From Arsenophonus sp. (lineage in GTDB: Bacteria > Pseudomonadota > Gammaproteobacteria > Enterobacterales > Enterobacteriaceae), in contig CP132901.1 of NCBI GenBank assembly GCA_031446085.1, forward strand, positions 389,135 through 453,134: a DNA stretch of 64,000 nt. The letters run 5' to 3'. The first letter of the stretch is position 1, and each line of letters starts with the position of its first letter. Shown piece after piece: positions 39,962 to 51,640 of the stretch. Position numbers and translations under genes: made by a program. The notes under the pieces were generated by a model. It ran no database searches, was not told the origin of the DNA, and saw only the letters and a list, made by a program, of their open reading frames with translations.

Positions 39962-41131
39962 CTATATTTTCCATCCTAACCCAAAATAAACAAAAAAATC
40001 TTGAACAATTGATGAATTTTGAATAGAAAAAAATAATAATTTCTTATATATAGAAGAAAAAAAATTTTTATTTATTAATAAAGAAACTAATTGATCTATT
40101 AAGAATAAGACTTTCATTCTATCACAATGTCTTTGTTCTTGATATTGATTTAAAAATATATATTCTCCAATATCTTTTCCGTTTTTACTTGCATTCGATA
40201 TTATATTCGAAAGTAATACAATATCCTGCATACTAAGATTAAATCCTTGTGCTCCAATTGGATGTAAAGTTTGTGCAGCATTACCAATTAAAACTAAACG
40301 ATGACTAATAATTTTTTTTGCATACATGTAAAATAATGGAACAAAATGAATATTTTCTATTAATTTAATTTTACCTAATTTTTTTTCTAAATATTTTTCT
40401 AAATTAGTTAAAAAAAAATTATTTTTTTTAACTAAAAAATCATTTTTGTTCATTGAATGTGACCAAATTAAAGAATAAAATTGATTTTTCATAGGAAATA
40501 AAGAAATAAGATCATTTTTTATAAAGATTTCGAATGCTTTTTTTGAAAAATATTTCTGAGTTAAAATATTTGCAATAATAGCATATTGCCTATATTTTTT
40601 TTTTATATAGATAATATCTCTATTTATATTCTGAATTAAATCACTTCCATGAGCTGATATTAATAAATTTCCAGATAAAGAAATACCAGAATCTAATTTT
40701 ATATAAACATAGTTAAGATCATATTTTATGTCTACTACTTTAGATGAATAATATAAACTAACATTTTTTTTATTTTTTAAAATATTAAAGATACAAAAAT
40801 TCATATCTCTCAATTTTATTGTATAACCAAAAGCTGGAATTAAATAATCATCAGATTTAATATTTAAATCAAAAAAACTTTCATATTCAGAAAAATTAAA
40901 ATCAATAATTGGATGAACATATTTTTTTAATTGAAACCATAATCCTATTTCATTTAGTTTCTTATATGTAGTATAAGAAAAAATAATTGTTCGAGATTCA
41001 ATAATATTAAATAATTGATCTTTTGTTTTTTGCTCAATTAATTCAATTTCTATTAAATTTTTACTAAAATTTGAAATAGCAATTGCTAATGAAGCACCAA
41101 CTATTCCTCCACCAATGATAACTATTTTCAT
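39962..41131 (-). CDS. ubiH: Ubiquinone ring hydroxylase UbiH
   Basis: FAD monooxygenase of ubiquinone synthesis (C1 hydroxylation). 389 aa (E. coli 392). GGGIVGASLAIAI is the FAD dinucleotide motif; LVLIGNAAQTLHPIGAQGFN is the second FAD block, in which the family AG is transposed to GA. ISAHGSDL lies where AADG is usual. First gene of the leftward ubiH-ubiI pair. Ubiquinone is the likely acceptor of the Ndh encoded at 63317. Confidence 0.9.
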   Translation of the reverse strand: MKIVIIGGGIVGASLAIAISNFSKNLIEIELIEQKTKDQLFNIIESRTIIFSYTTYKKLNEIGLWFQLKKYVHPIIDFNFSEYESFFDLNIKSDDYLIPAFGYTIKLRDMNFCIFNILKNKKNVSLYYSSKVVDIKYDLNYVYIKLDSGISLSGNLLISAHGSDLIQNINRDIIYIKKKYRQYAIIANILTQKYFSKKAFEIFIKNDLISLFPMKNQFYSLIWSHSMNKNDFLVKKNNFFLTNLEKYLEKKLGKIKLIENIHFVPLFYMYAKKIISHRLVLIGNAAQTLHPIGAQGFNLSMQDIVLLSNIISNASKNGKDIGEYIFLNQYQEQRHCDRMKVLFLIDQLVSLLINKNFFSSIYKKLLFFSIQNSSIVQDFFVYFGLGWKI

Positions 41132-41212
41132 TATATTATTATACCATCTAATAATTTTATTATAAATTTTTATTCTTAAAACTAAAACACATTTATATTA
41201 CAGTCACTCAAC

Positions 41213-42433
41213 TCATGAATATTTTTTGATTACTAATGAAACATTTGTTCCTCCAAAACCAAAACTATTAGACATGATAGTATTTAACGAATAATTAATT
41301 GGTTTTTTTATTATATTAATACCTCTAGCTTTTTTATCTAAAATTTCAATATTAATGCTAGGAGCAATAAATCCATATTCTAACATTAATAGGCTATATA
41401 TTATTTCATGAACCCCTGCAGCTCCTAAAGCATGGCCTGTCATTGATTTTGTTGAAGAAATAACCGGAATATTATTTATTCCAAAAACTTTAATAATAGC
41501 TTCTAACTCTTTCGTATCTCCAATTGGAGTAGAAGTACCATGAGTATTGATATAATCAATTTTTTCTGCATTAATTAATGCAATTTTCATACATCTTACT
41601 GCTCCATCTCCTGATGGAGTAACCATATCATATCCATCGGATGTTGCTCCATAACCAATAATTTCTGCATAAATATGAGCGTTTCTATTTAAAGCATGTT
41701 CTAATTCTTCAACTACTATTATTCCTGCACCCCCAGCTATAACAAAACCATCTCTATTTTGATCATAAGTACGAGAAGATTTCTCTGGAAAATCATTATA
41801 TTTTGTAGATAACGCACCCATTGCATCAAACTCACAAGTCAATTCCCATGTTACTTCTTCTCCACCTCCAGCAAAGATAATATCTTGCTTTTTTAATTGA
41901 ATTAATTCTAATGCATGACCTATACAATGAGCTGAAGTAGAACAAGCTGAACTAATTGAATAGTTTACTCCTTTAATTTTAAAAGGAGTAGCTAAACATG
42001 CAGAAATACCTGAAGCCATTGCTTTAGTAACCATATAAGGACCTACTCCACGTAATCCTTTTTTTCTCATTCCATCAGAACCAGCTACTTGATTTCTCGG
42101 TGATCCCCCACCTGATCCTACAATAATTCCAGTACGAATATTAGATATGTCTTTTTTATTTAATTTTGAATCTTTGATTGCTTCTTTCATTGCTAAATAT
42201 GCATAAATAGAACAATCACTCATAAAACGCAATATTTTTCTATCTATTTGAGACTTAATTTCATTCTTCTCTAATTGAATATTACCCCAAACATGACTTC
42301 TTAATCCCATTTCTTTAAATTCTTTAGAAAATCTAATTCCAGAACATCCTTTTTTTAAGGAATTTAAAACTTCCTTTTTATTATTTCCAATACTAGATAT
42401 TATACCTAAACCTGTTATAACAGCACGCTTCAT
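41213..42433 (-). CDS. fabB: 3-oxoacyl-ACP synthase I (FabB)
   Basis: Condensing enzyme of fatty-acid elongation, essential for unsaturated fatty acids in E. coli. 406 aa, exactly the E. coli length. The catalytic triad is present: Cys in [14 protein letters not shown], His in [11 protein letters not shown] and His in TGHALGAAG; the C-terminus [13 protein letters not shown] is intact. Conservation is notably high for this window. Separated from thiH by 385 bp without genes. Confidence 0.97.
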   Translation of the reverse strand: MKRAVITGLGIISSIGNNKKEVLNSLKKGCSGIRFSKEFKEMGLRSHVWGNIQLEKNEIKSQIDRKILRFMSDCSIYAYLAMKEAIKDSKLNKKDISNIRTGIIVGSGGGSPRNQVAGSDGMRKKGLRGVGPYMVTKAMASGISACLATPFKIKGVNYSISSACSTSAHCIGHALELIQLKKQDIIFAGGGEEVTWELTCEFDAMGALSTKYNDFPEKSSRTYDQNRDGFVIAGGAGIIVVEELEHALNRNAHIYAEIIGYGATSDGYDMVTPSGDGAVRCMKIALINAEKIDYINTHGTSTPIGDTKELEAIIKVFGINNIPVISSTKSMTGHALGAAGVHEIIYSLLMLEYGFIAPSINIEILDKKARGINIIKKPINYSLNTIMSNSFGFGGTNVSLVIKKYS

Positions 42434-42818
42434 TTTATATTATCACCTTATATTTTATAGTATTTACCAATTTTTTAATTTTTAGCGTACATCTTTAATA
42501 TAAATAATATTTTTTTAAAGAAATATTATGATTTTTACTTATATAATTTACAATATTTTTTATATTTAATAAAAGTATTTTACTTTTGAAAGGAATCGTT
42601 TAAGAATTTTTTAGAAAAAAATCAACAAAAAAATTAATAAAATATATTAAAATTGTATTTGAATTAAATACATAATAACATATACAAGTGTTAACAAAAT
42701 TATTTTATAAAAAAATTTTCTATATTTTATAGAAATATATATTTATATTAATAAAATATATTATTATTAATTTAATAATAATAAATAAAAAAATTGTAAA
42801 TTATATTCAATAAACATA
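42434..42818. other. 385-bp intergenic region between thiH and fabB
   Basis: No coding frame or RNA gene was recognised. It should hold the fabB promoter next to 42434 and the end of the thi transcript. Two A/T hairpins stand out: 42717-42735 with a T7 tract on the minus strand (listed as a candidate terminator), and 42761-42781, which lacks a T tract. Otherwise it is near-pure A/T and probably the remnant of a lost gene. Confidence 0.5.
42709..42735 (-). terminator. Candidate terminator of the thi operon
   Basis: On the minus strand, an 8-bp stem (42717-42724 with 42728-42735, 3-nt loop) is followed by one A and then seven T, 84 nt after the thiH stop. Only one G-C pair is in the stem, so folding is weak. 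Confidence 0.35.
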
Positions 42819-43946
42819 CTAATCATTACCTAAATAATTATCCCAATCTTTCCAAACTGGTTGTAATCCAGAATTTTGAATTACTTCAATCATTTCATTT
42901 GGACTTCGATGATCATTAAGTTCAAATTGTTGTAATTCATTTTTTTCTTTGGAATATCCTCCAGGTTGTGTAGAAGATCCAGCACTAATATTATTAACCA
43001 TAATAGGTAAAATATTATCTCTAAAATAAGGTGATTCTCTTGTAGATAAATTAATTTCTACCTCAGGAAAAAATAATCTAAAGGCACACATTAATTGTAC
43101 TAATTCATGATTTGTAATATTATTAATTTTATCTTGACTGATTCCTCCAAGACAAGTTTGAATTCTAGGAAAACTAACAGAATAATTAGATTTCCAATAT
43201 TTTTTTTGTAAATATAATAAATGATTAGCTAAAATATAATAATCTACTCTCCAATCACTTGACAATCCTATAAGTATTCCTAAACCTATTTTTGATATTC
43301 CAGATTCCCCTACTCTTTCTGGAGTATCTAACCTCCAATAAAAATCTTTTTTTCTACCTCTAAGGTGATATTTTTTATAAGACTCTTTTTGATAAGTTTC
43401 TTGATATACAATAACTCCATTTAATCCTATTTTTTTTAACTTTTTATATTCTTTTATAGTTAATGGTTGAATTTCTACAGAAATTTGACTAAAATACTGT
43501 TTAATTAAGTAAATACATTTATAAAAATAATCTACTCCTACTTTTTTATCATGTTCTCCAGAAACTAATAAAACATTTCTATATCCCATAGAATATATTT
43601 TATTACATTCAGATATAATTTCATCTTCATTTAATACTTTTCTTTTAACAGAATTTTTAATAGAAAACCCACAATAAGTACATTCATTACTACATAAATT
43701 AGAAAGATATAAAGGAATAAAAAGATTAATAATATTTCCAAATCTCTTTCTCGTCATTTTTTTTGCTTTTTGTATAATACTTTTTAAATAAAAAGTAGCC
43801 GATGGAGATATCAATGCCATAAAATCTTCTAATGAAATCTTATCTTTATTAATAGCTTGATTTACATTATCAACAGTTTTATTTTTAATTTTTAAACTAA
43901 TATCTTTCCAATTAAATTGATCAAAAATTTTGCTAAAAGAACACAT
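42819..43946 (-). CDS. thiH: 2-iminoacetate synthase ThiH
   Basis: Radical-SAM tyrosine lyase that supplies dehydroglycine for the thiamine thiazole ring. 375 aa (E. coli 377). The cluster motif CSNECTYCGF near residue 85 has the CxxxCxxC cysteines. The C-terminus with STRESPYFRD, SAGSSTQPGGYS and GLQPVWKDWDNYLG is intact. Last gene of the leftward thiC-E-F-S-G-H operon. ThiH indicates the anaerobic/enterobacterial route rather than glycine oxidase ThiO. Confidence 0.96.
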   Translation of the reverse strand: MCSFSKIFDQFNWKDISLKIKNKTVDNVNQAINKDKISLEDFMALISPSATFYLKSIIQKAKKMTRKRFGNIINLFIPLYLSNLCSNECTYCGFSIKNSVKRKVLNEDEIISECNKIYSMGYRNVLLVSGEHDKKVGVDYFYKCIYLIKQYFSQISVEIQPLTIKEYKKLKKIGLNGVIVYQETYQKESYKKYHLRGRKKDFYWRLDTPERVGESGISKIGLGILIGLSSDWRVDYYILANHLLYLQKKYWKSNYSVSFPRIQTCLGGISQDKINNITNHELVQLMCAFRLFFPEVEINLSTRESPYFRDNILPIMVNNISAGSSTQPGGYSKEKNELQQFELNDHRSPNEMIEVIQNSGLQPVWKDWDNYLGND

Positions 43947-43958
43947 AATTTAAATTTC

Positions 43959-44720
43959 CTAAAAAAAATTAGTTAAAGGACTAGTAGAATAAGCTTGATA
44001 AGTACTTAAATCATTATCTAATATAGGTTGCACGATATTTCCTGAATCTAAAGCTATTTTAAATGATTTTGCCATATTTATTGGATCTTTAGAAGTAGCA
44101 ATTGCTGTATTAACTAAAATACCGTCTGCACCTAACTCCATCGCAGTTAATGCATGGCTAGGTAATCCTAAACCTGCATCTATAATTACTGGTATATTTG
44201 ATTGTTCGATAATAATTTTTAAAAAATGATAAGATAATAACCCTTTACAACTCCCAATAGGCGCACCTAATGGCATAACAGCTGCACATCCTATGTCTTC
44301 TAAATTTTTACATAATACTGGATCTGGATTACAATAGGGTAAAACAATAAATTTCTCTTTTACAAGAATTTTAGCAGCTTTTAATGTTTCATAAGAATCT
44401 GAAAATAAGTATTTTGTATCAGGATGTATTTCAAGTTTAATCCAATTTGTTTCTAATGCATTGGAAGCTAAATGCGCAGCAAAAACAGCTTCTTCTGCAT
44501 TTTTTGCACCTGAAGTATTTGGTAATAAATGAATACCCATTTTTTTTAAAGGTGTTATAATACTATCCTGTTTTTCATTTAAATCAATTCTTTTTATTGA
44601 AACTGTTACCATTTCTGTTTTTGTAATTTGAATCACTTTAGACATAATTAGAGAATTAGAAAATTTTCCAGTACCTAAAAGTAAATTTGAATTAAATGTT
44701 TTATTAGCAATAGTTAGCAT
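43959..44720 (-). CDS. thiG: Thiazole synthase ThiG
   Basis: Condenses 1-deoxy-xylulose-5-phosphate, dehydroglycine and ThiS-thiocarboxylate into the thiazole phosphate. 253 aa (E. coli 256). LLLGTGKFSN at the N-terminus, LEIHPDTKYL with the catalytic Lys region preceding it, GLGLPSHALTAMELGADGIL and NTAIATSKDP are conserved. Between thiS and thiH. Confidence 0.96.
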   Translation of the reverse strand: MLTIANKTFNSNLLLGTGKFSNSLIMSKVIQITKTEMVTVSIKRIDLNEKQDSIITPLKKMGIHLLPNTSGAKNAEEAVFAAHLASNALETNWIKLEIHPDTKYLFSDSYETLKAAKILVKEKFIVLPYCNPDPVLCKNLEDIGCAAVMPLGAPIGSCKGLLSYHFLKIIIEQSNIPVIIDAGLGLPSHALTAMELGADGILVNTAIATSKDPINMAKSFKIALDSGNIVQPILDNDLSTYQAYSTSPLTNFF

Positions 44721-44729
44721 TATGATTAT

Positions 44730-44933
44730 TTACCCTCCAACAATAATTTTAAATAATAAAATATTATCATTATTATGAATTAAATGTTTATCCCAAGATT
44801 CTCTTGGAATGATAGATTTATTTATAGCTAAAGCTATACCTAAAGTATTGATTTCATATTTTTTTAGTAACTGTTCAATAGTAATTACAGATTCTTGGAT
44901 TACTTTTGTTTTATTATTAATAATAATATTCAT
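44730..44933 (-). CDS. thiS: Sulfur-carrier protein ThiS
   Basis: Ubiquitin-like carrier whose C-terminal Gly-Gly is adenylated by ThiF and thiocarboxylated. 67 aa (E. coli 66); ends KIIVGG, so the functional tail is intact. Its ATG overlaps the thiF stop (4-nt overlap), coupling the partners. Confidence 0.93.
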   Translation of the reverse strand: MNIIINNKTKVIQESVITIEQLLKKYEINTLGIALAINKSIIPRESWDKHLIHNNDNILLFKIIVGG

Positions 44934-45685
44934 TTAATTAATTTATCTCCGCAAATAACACATTTTTTATTCTTTTTTCTTTTTAATATTTTACAAGAAT
45001 ATTTTTTAGCATCAAATATTAATAATTCTTTATCTAAAAAAGATGGAATATTTAATAATACCTTTAATGATTCTAGTGCTTGTATCATTCCAATAATTCC
45101 AGCTACAGGTCCTAAAATACCAGAATTTTGACAATTTAAATTGATATCCGCATAGTTTGGATACAAACAAAAATAACAACCTTGTTTATAAGGAGGTTTG
45201 AATAATGTTACTTGTCCATTGAATCCGATAGAACTTGCAGTAACAAAAATTTTATTTTTAGCAATACAAACTTGGTTAATTATATAACGAGAAGAAATAT
45301 TATCTGTACAATCTAGTATAAGATCAACAGGCTCAACTATTTCTTCTAAGGATTTTATATTTTCTTCTCGAAAAAATGTTAATATTTTAATATTATGATT
45401 TAATTTTTTAAGATATTTAGATGCAGAAAATACTTTTGGATGATTAATATCTTTTTCTGAATATAATATTTGTCTTTGTAAATTAGAAAGATCTACTCTA
45501 TCTTTATCACTTAACCATAATTCTCCAATTCCTGATCCAGCTAAATACATAGAAACAGGAGATCCTAATCCACCTAATCCAATTATTAAAATTTTTTTTC
45601 TTAGCAGTTCTTTTTGTCCATCAATGCCAATCTCTTTTAATAAAATTTGCTGATTGTAACGTATAAATAATGAATCACGTAACAT
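44930..45685 (-). CDS. thiF: ThiS adenylyltransferase ThiF
   Basis: E1-like enzyme activating ThiS. 251 aa (E. coli 251). Rossmann motif IGLGGLGSPVSMYLAGSGIG; DCTDNISSRYIIN; zinc-binding CYFC and CVIC pairs; and Cys in NCQNSG equivalent to E. coli C184, which forms the ThiF-ThiS acyl disulfide. Order thiE-thiF-thiS is as in E. coli. Confidence 0.95.
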   Translation of the reverse strand: MLRDSLFIRYNQQILLKEIGIDGQKELLRKKILIIGLGGLGSPVSMYLAGSGIGELWLSDKDRVDLSNLQRQILYSEKDINHPKVFSASKYLKKLNHNIKILTFFREENIKSLEEIVEPVDLILDCTDNISSRYIINQVCIAKNKIFVTASSIGFNGQVTLFKPPYKQGCYFCLYPNYADINLNCQNSGILGPVAGIIGMIQALESLKVLLNIPSFLDKELLIFDAKKYSCKILKRKKNKKCVICGDKLIK

Positions 45686-45688
45686 GTT

Positions 45689-46338
45689 TTATAACCTTTG
45701 ATAATTATTATCTTTAATAATAGACAAAAATTTATATATTGCCTCTTTCCAATTTTTTTCTTTTGTAATAGCACTAATAACAGAAATTCCCCCTACTCCT
45801 GTTAATAAAACATCATGAAGATTATTTAATGTTATTCCTCCTATTGCAACTGTAGGAATATCTTTAATACTTCTCACTTGTTTTTTTAAATTTAATAAAC
45901 CTTGAGGTATAGAAAACATACGTTTTGTTTTTGTTGGAAAAATATGACCTAATGCAATATAGGAAGGTTTTATTTTTTTTACATATTCTACTTCTTTCTT
46001 ATTATGTGTAGATATTCCTAAGCGTAATCCTGATGATTTTATACGATCTAAATCAGCATTTAACAAATCTTCTTGTCCTAAATGTACACCATAAGCACGA
46101 TACTTAATAGCTATTTTCCAATAATCATTAATAAATAAACGAGCACCATAATAATTAGATATTAATATTGCATTCTTTATATTTTTCTCTTCAGAAAAAT
46201 TGATTTTTTTTTTATTCTTAATTGAATAGTTTTAATTCCAATTCTTAATAAAGATCTAACCCAATTAATATTGTCAACTATAGGGTATAGTCCTAATCTG
46301 TATGGAACACTAGGAAAATTATCATTATTTATTTTCAT
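45689..46338 (-). pseudogene. thiE: Thiamine-phosphate synthase ThiE, frameshifted at a 10-A run
   Basis: ThiE couples the pyrimidine and thiazole moieties into thiamine phosphate. From the ATG at 46338 (12 nt after thiC), the frame encodes [20 protein letters not shown] and then VDNINW and TIQLRI. It then enters ten A (plus-strand T 46204-46213) and stops at codon 54. With one extra A the frame continues INFSEEKN...GARLFINDYW...GVHLGQEDLL and on to the normal end. That totals about 216 aa (E. coli 211), with SYIALGHIFPTKTK and VAIGGI intact. Nothing else is damaged, and the other five thi genes are whole. Transcript slippage adding one A, a very recent inactivation, or a sequencing error are all possible. 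Confidence 0.85.
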
Positions 46339-46350
46339 AATATAAACTCT

Positions 46351-48237
<1,887 letters not shown>

Positions 48238-48479
48238 TTAATTTATTTGTTAAAAATAACAGTTTTTGATTTTAAAACTAATTGATATAAAAAAAAATAA
48301 TTTAACTTAATTCTAATCAAGCAATATTCATTTTCAATATCTTTGTGTTTTAAAAATGGCTAATAAATTTTATATTCAAAAAATATGTTAAAAAACATAA
48401 AAAAAATTAAAATGATTAAAAAAAACATTTTTAAATAATATGCATAATACATGCAACAATTTTTATAGAAATTAATATT

Positions 48480-49748
48480 TTATATTCCAATGTCTGTTCT
48501 ATAGTAACAATTATTCCAAAAAATACTTTTTACTTTTTTATATGCATTTTTTTTTGCTATTAATTTCGTTTTTCCTATTGCAGTAACAGATAAAACCCTT
48601 CCTCCATTAGTAAAAAAACAATTTTCTTTAAATTTTGTTCCAGCATGAAATATTTTACACATATTAAATTGTAAATTGTTTTTTAATCCAAAAATTTTTT
48701 CTTCCTTATATGAATTTAAAATAGGATAATCTTTAGAACACATAACTACAGTTAAAGCATAATATCTATTCCAAAATATTTTTTTTAAATCTAATTTTCC
48801 ACATAATCCATAAAAACATAAATCAATAAAATCAGATTTTAAACGTACAATAACTGATTGAATCTCTGGATCTCCTAGTCGACAATTACATTCAATTACT
48901 TTTGGACAACTGTTTTTATCTATCATTATTCCAATATATAAAAAACCTTCATATCTAAACCCTTCAATATATAGTGCATCAACAATAGGATAAATAATAT
49001 TATTCATAATTTTGTTATAAACAGCATCATTGATAAAATATGGTGAATAAGACCCCATACCTCCTGTATTCGGACCATAATTATTATTTAATAATTTTTT
49101 ATAATCACAACTAATTTCTAATGGAATTATATTTTTATTTTTATCTACTATAATCATAAAACTAATTTCTTTGCCATAAATATATTCTTCAATTATAATT
49201 TTTCGACCTGATTCTTTAAATAATTTACCATTTAACATATTTCTAACAATTTTTTTAGATTCTTGCATATTACTTGTAATAATTACACCTTTACCTTTTG
49301 CTAAACCATTTGCTTTAATAACAAATGGAGGTCTTAAACTAAAAAGATATTTTAAAGCTTCTTGCTCTTTATTAAAAACTTGATATTTTGCTGTAGGAAT
49401 TGAATATAATGACATTAAATCTTTTGCAAAAGACTTAGAAGATTCTATTAAAGAAGCATTTTTATTAGGACCAAAAATATTTAATTTAGCTTTTTTAAAA
49501 TAATCCACTATTCCTAAACTTAATAAAAATTCCGAAACAACAATTGTTAAAACTACATTTTTTTTTTTAGCAAAATATAATATTTGTTCAATATCATAAC
49601 ATGATATTTTTACATTCTTTATTTTTTTTTCTAAACTTGTTCCTGCATTACCAGGAATAATATATATTTTTTTTACATTTTGTGATTGAGATATTTTCCA
49701 TGCTATTGCATGTTCTCTTGCACCTGATCCTATAATTAAAATATTCAT
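48480..49748 (-). CDS. purD: Phosphoribosylamine-glycine ligase
   Basis: ATP-grasp enzyme making glycinamide ribonucleotide, step 2 of purine synthesis. 422 aa (E. coli 429). IIGSGAREHAIAWKI at the start, IKANGLAKGKGVIIT, GPNTGGMGSYSP and ECNCRLGDPEIQ are signatures. In E. coli it follows purH; here purH is not adjacent. The route to AIR also feeds ThiC, which may explain its retention. Confidence 0.96.
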   Translation of the reverse strand: MNILIIGSGAREHAIAWKISQSQNVKKIYIIPGNAGTSLEKKIKNVKISCYDIEQILYFAKKKNVVLTIVVSEFLLSLGIVDYFKKAKLNIFGPNKNASLIESSKSFAKDLMSLYSIPTAKYQVFNKEQEALKYLFSLRPPFVIKANGLAKGKGVIITSNMQESKKIVRNMLNGKLFKESGRKIIIEEYIYGKEISFMIIVDKNKNIIPLEISCDYKKLLNNNYGPNTGGMGSYSPYFINDAVYNKIMNNIIYPIVDALYIEGFRYEGFLYIGIMIDKNSCPKVIECNCRLGDPEIQSVIVRLKSDFIDLCFYGLCGKLDLKKIFWNRYYALTVVMCSKDYPILNSYKEEKIFGLKNNLQFNMCKIFHAGTKFKENCFFTNGGRVLSVTAIGKTKLIAKKNAYKKVKSIFWNNCYYRTDIGI

Positions 49749-49795
49749 ATTTTTTTTAAGACATACACATTTTTATATTTTTTTTTAAAAAAAAA

Positions 49796-50770
49796 TTATG
49801 GTTTTTTAGCTATTAAAATAACCCTTAATGGCGCAGGATATCCTTCAATAGTATATTCATTATTATTTGGATTAAGAAAATCATTTAAAGATTCATTAAT
49901 CATCCAATTTGTTCTTCTTTGCTCTTGATCAGTAGTAAAAGTTTTATTTATTATTTTAATATCAATGAACCCACATCTTATTAACCAAATTTTTAACATT
50001 TTTAATGAAGGAATAAAAAATACGTTATTCATTTTTGCATATGTTTTCATAGGAATTAAACAATTATTTTCATTACCTTCAATTATTAAACTTTCCAAAA
50101 TTAAACTACCACCAGAAACTAATTGATTTTTTAATAAAAAAATATGGTTTAAAGGAGAAAGACAATGATAAATAACTCCCATAGAAAATACAACATCAAA
50201 AGATTCTAATTTAGGTAACTGTTCTAAATTTATAGGTAAAAGAAAAATTTTTTTATTTCCTATTAATTTTTTTACTGCATAAAATTGATATAAAGCAATA
50301 CAATTTATATCAATACCTACAACGAATCTTGCTTGTTCTCCTAACATTCTCCACATATAATAACCGTTACCACATCCAACATCTAAAATTATTTTATTTT
50401 TTAATAAAAGAGGAATATAAGATATTAATCTTTCCCATTTTAAATTAGACTTCCATTCACTATCAATAAAAATTCCATAAAAATAAAAAGGACCTTTTTT
50501 CCATGGCATTAATTTTTTTAATAAACAAAATATTTTTTTCTTTATTTTTAAAGATATTGGATGATAATTATTTATAAAAACTTTTTTTTTAAGATCTAAA
50601 AAATCTGGATTAATATCAGGAATATTATTTACAATATTCTGAAAAAATAAATGATTTTTATTTTTTTTATGTCTTTTTTTCCAATTATTTATTTGATTCG
50701 GTAAAACATTTAACCAAGAACTAAGAACGCTTACAGAAATTTCTTTATAAAAAAAATTAAAATCTAACAT
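49796..50770 (-). CDS. cmoB: tRNA U34 carboxymethyltransferase CmoB
   Basis: Transfers carboxymethyl from carboxy-SAM to 5-hydroxyuridine-34 to give cmo5U in tRNAs such as tRNA-Val(UAC), present at 53965. 324 aa (E. coli 323). LMPWKKGPFYFYGIFIDSEW and the methyltransferase motif ILDVGCGNGYYMWRM are clear. GVIYH keeps the Tyr equivalent to E. coli Y200, and the Arg of PAPLRVILI aligns with R315. Starts 10 nt after cmoA. Confidence 0.95.
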   Translation of the reverse strand: MLDFNFFYKEISVSVLSSWLNVLPNQINNWKKRHKKNKNHLFFQNIVNNIPDINPDFLDLKKKVFINNYHPISLKIKKKIFCLLKKLMPWKKGPFYFYGIFIDSEWKSNLKWERLISYIPLLLKNKIILDVGCGNGYYMWRMLGEQARFVVGIDINCIALYQFYAVKKLIGNKKIFLLPINLEQLPKLESFDVVFSMGVIYHCLSPLNHIFLLKNQLVSGGSLILESLIIEGNENNCLIPMKTYAKMNNVFFIPSLKMLKIWLIRCGFIDIKIINKTFTTDQEQRRTNWMINESLNDFLNPNNNEYTIEGYPAPLRVILIAKKP

Positions 50771-50780
50771 AAATATTTAC

Positions 50781-51527
50781 CTATTTTATTGCTAAAATAG
50801 AACAAAAGTTTAAAAATTGAAACCAAACACTATAATTACGAAAACCAGAAATAAATAGTTTTTTTTTATAATCTGAAATAGAATCAGAAAATAAAATATT
50901 TTTTAACATTTTTTCTTTTTGTAAAATTTCTAATGTACTATAATTATTTAATTTTTTAAATTGGCGATACATTTTTTTAAATAAATCAGAAAATAATATA
51001 TCATTATTATCAATTTTTTCAGATAAAATTAATATACCTCCTGGATTTAAATTAGTATAAATTTTGTTTAACAACATTTGACGATATAAAGGATTAACAA
51101 ATTGTAAAGTAAAATTCAAAATCACCATTGAAGCATTTTTAATATCAATGTCACAAATATCACTTTCTATAACTTTAATTGGAATATTAGTATTTACTCT
51201 ATTTAAGAAACTTTTTAAAAAAAAAATCATTGATTTAGAATTATCAACGGCAATAATTTGACATCCTTTTTTCTTTATATTTTTTTGTATTAATAAAGAT
51301 ACTGTTCCTAGTGAACAACCTAAATCATATATTCTAGTATATGGCAAAACATAATAATTAGATAATATACCTATCATTTTAATAATTTCTTTATAAGCTG
51401 GTACTGAACGTTCTAACATGTTTTGAAAAACAGAAACAACTTTTTTATTAAACTTCCAATGATCCAAATATTGAATCGGCATAGATAATATATTATCTAT
51501 TTTTTTTTTAAAAAAATTATTTGACAT
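50781..51527 (-). CDS. cmoA: Carboxy-SAM synthase CmoA
   Basis: Makes carboxy-S-adenosylmethionine from SAM and prephenate for CmoB. 248 aa (E. coli 247). YDLGCSLGTVSLLIQKNI is the SAM site; NASMVILNFTLQFV and the end SVWFQFLNFCSILAIK are conserved. By alignment with the E. coli sequence as I recall it, the Arg (R199) that salt-bridges the extra carboxylate falls at residue 205, which is Glu here (LQKEKML). If so, carboxy-SAM handling may be impaired although the fold is complete. Confidence 0.93.
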   Translation of the reverse strand: MSNNFFKKKIDNILSMPIQYLDHWKFNKKVVSVFQNMLERSVPAYKEIIKMIGILSNYYVLPYTRIYDLGCSLGTVSLLIQKNIKKKGCQIIAVDNSKSMIFFLKSFLNRVNTNIPIKVIESDICDIDIKNASMVILNFTLQFVNPLYRQMLLNKIYTNLNPGGILILSEKIDNNDILFSDLFKKMYRQFKKLNNYSTLEILQKEKMLKNILFSDSISDYKKKLFISGFRNYSVWFQFLNFCSILAIK

Positions 51528-51640
51528 ATTTACATTTTTTATGATAAAGAATATTCTTTTTATTTAAGATAAATTATACAATTTTATATAAAAAAGATAA
51601 AATTTTATTTATATAAAATTTACTTATTTACAAATCAATT

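Noticed and set aside
42761-42781. Palindrome of ATT/AAT repeats downstream of thiH
   Set aside because: Composed only of A/T, almost no loop, no T tract after it on the minus strand; low-complexity sequence explains it.
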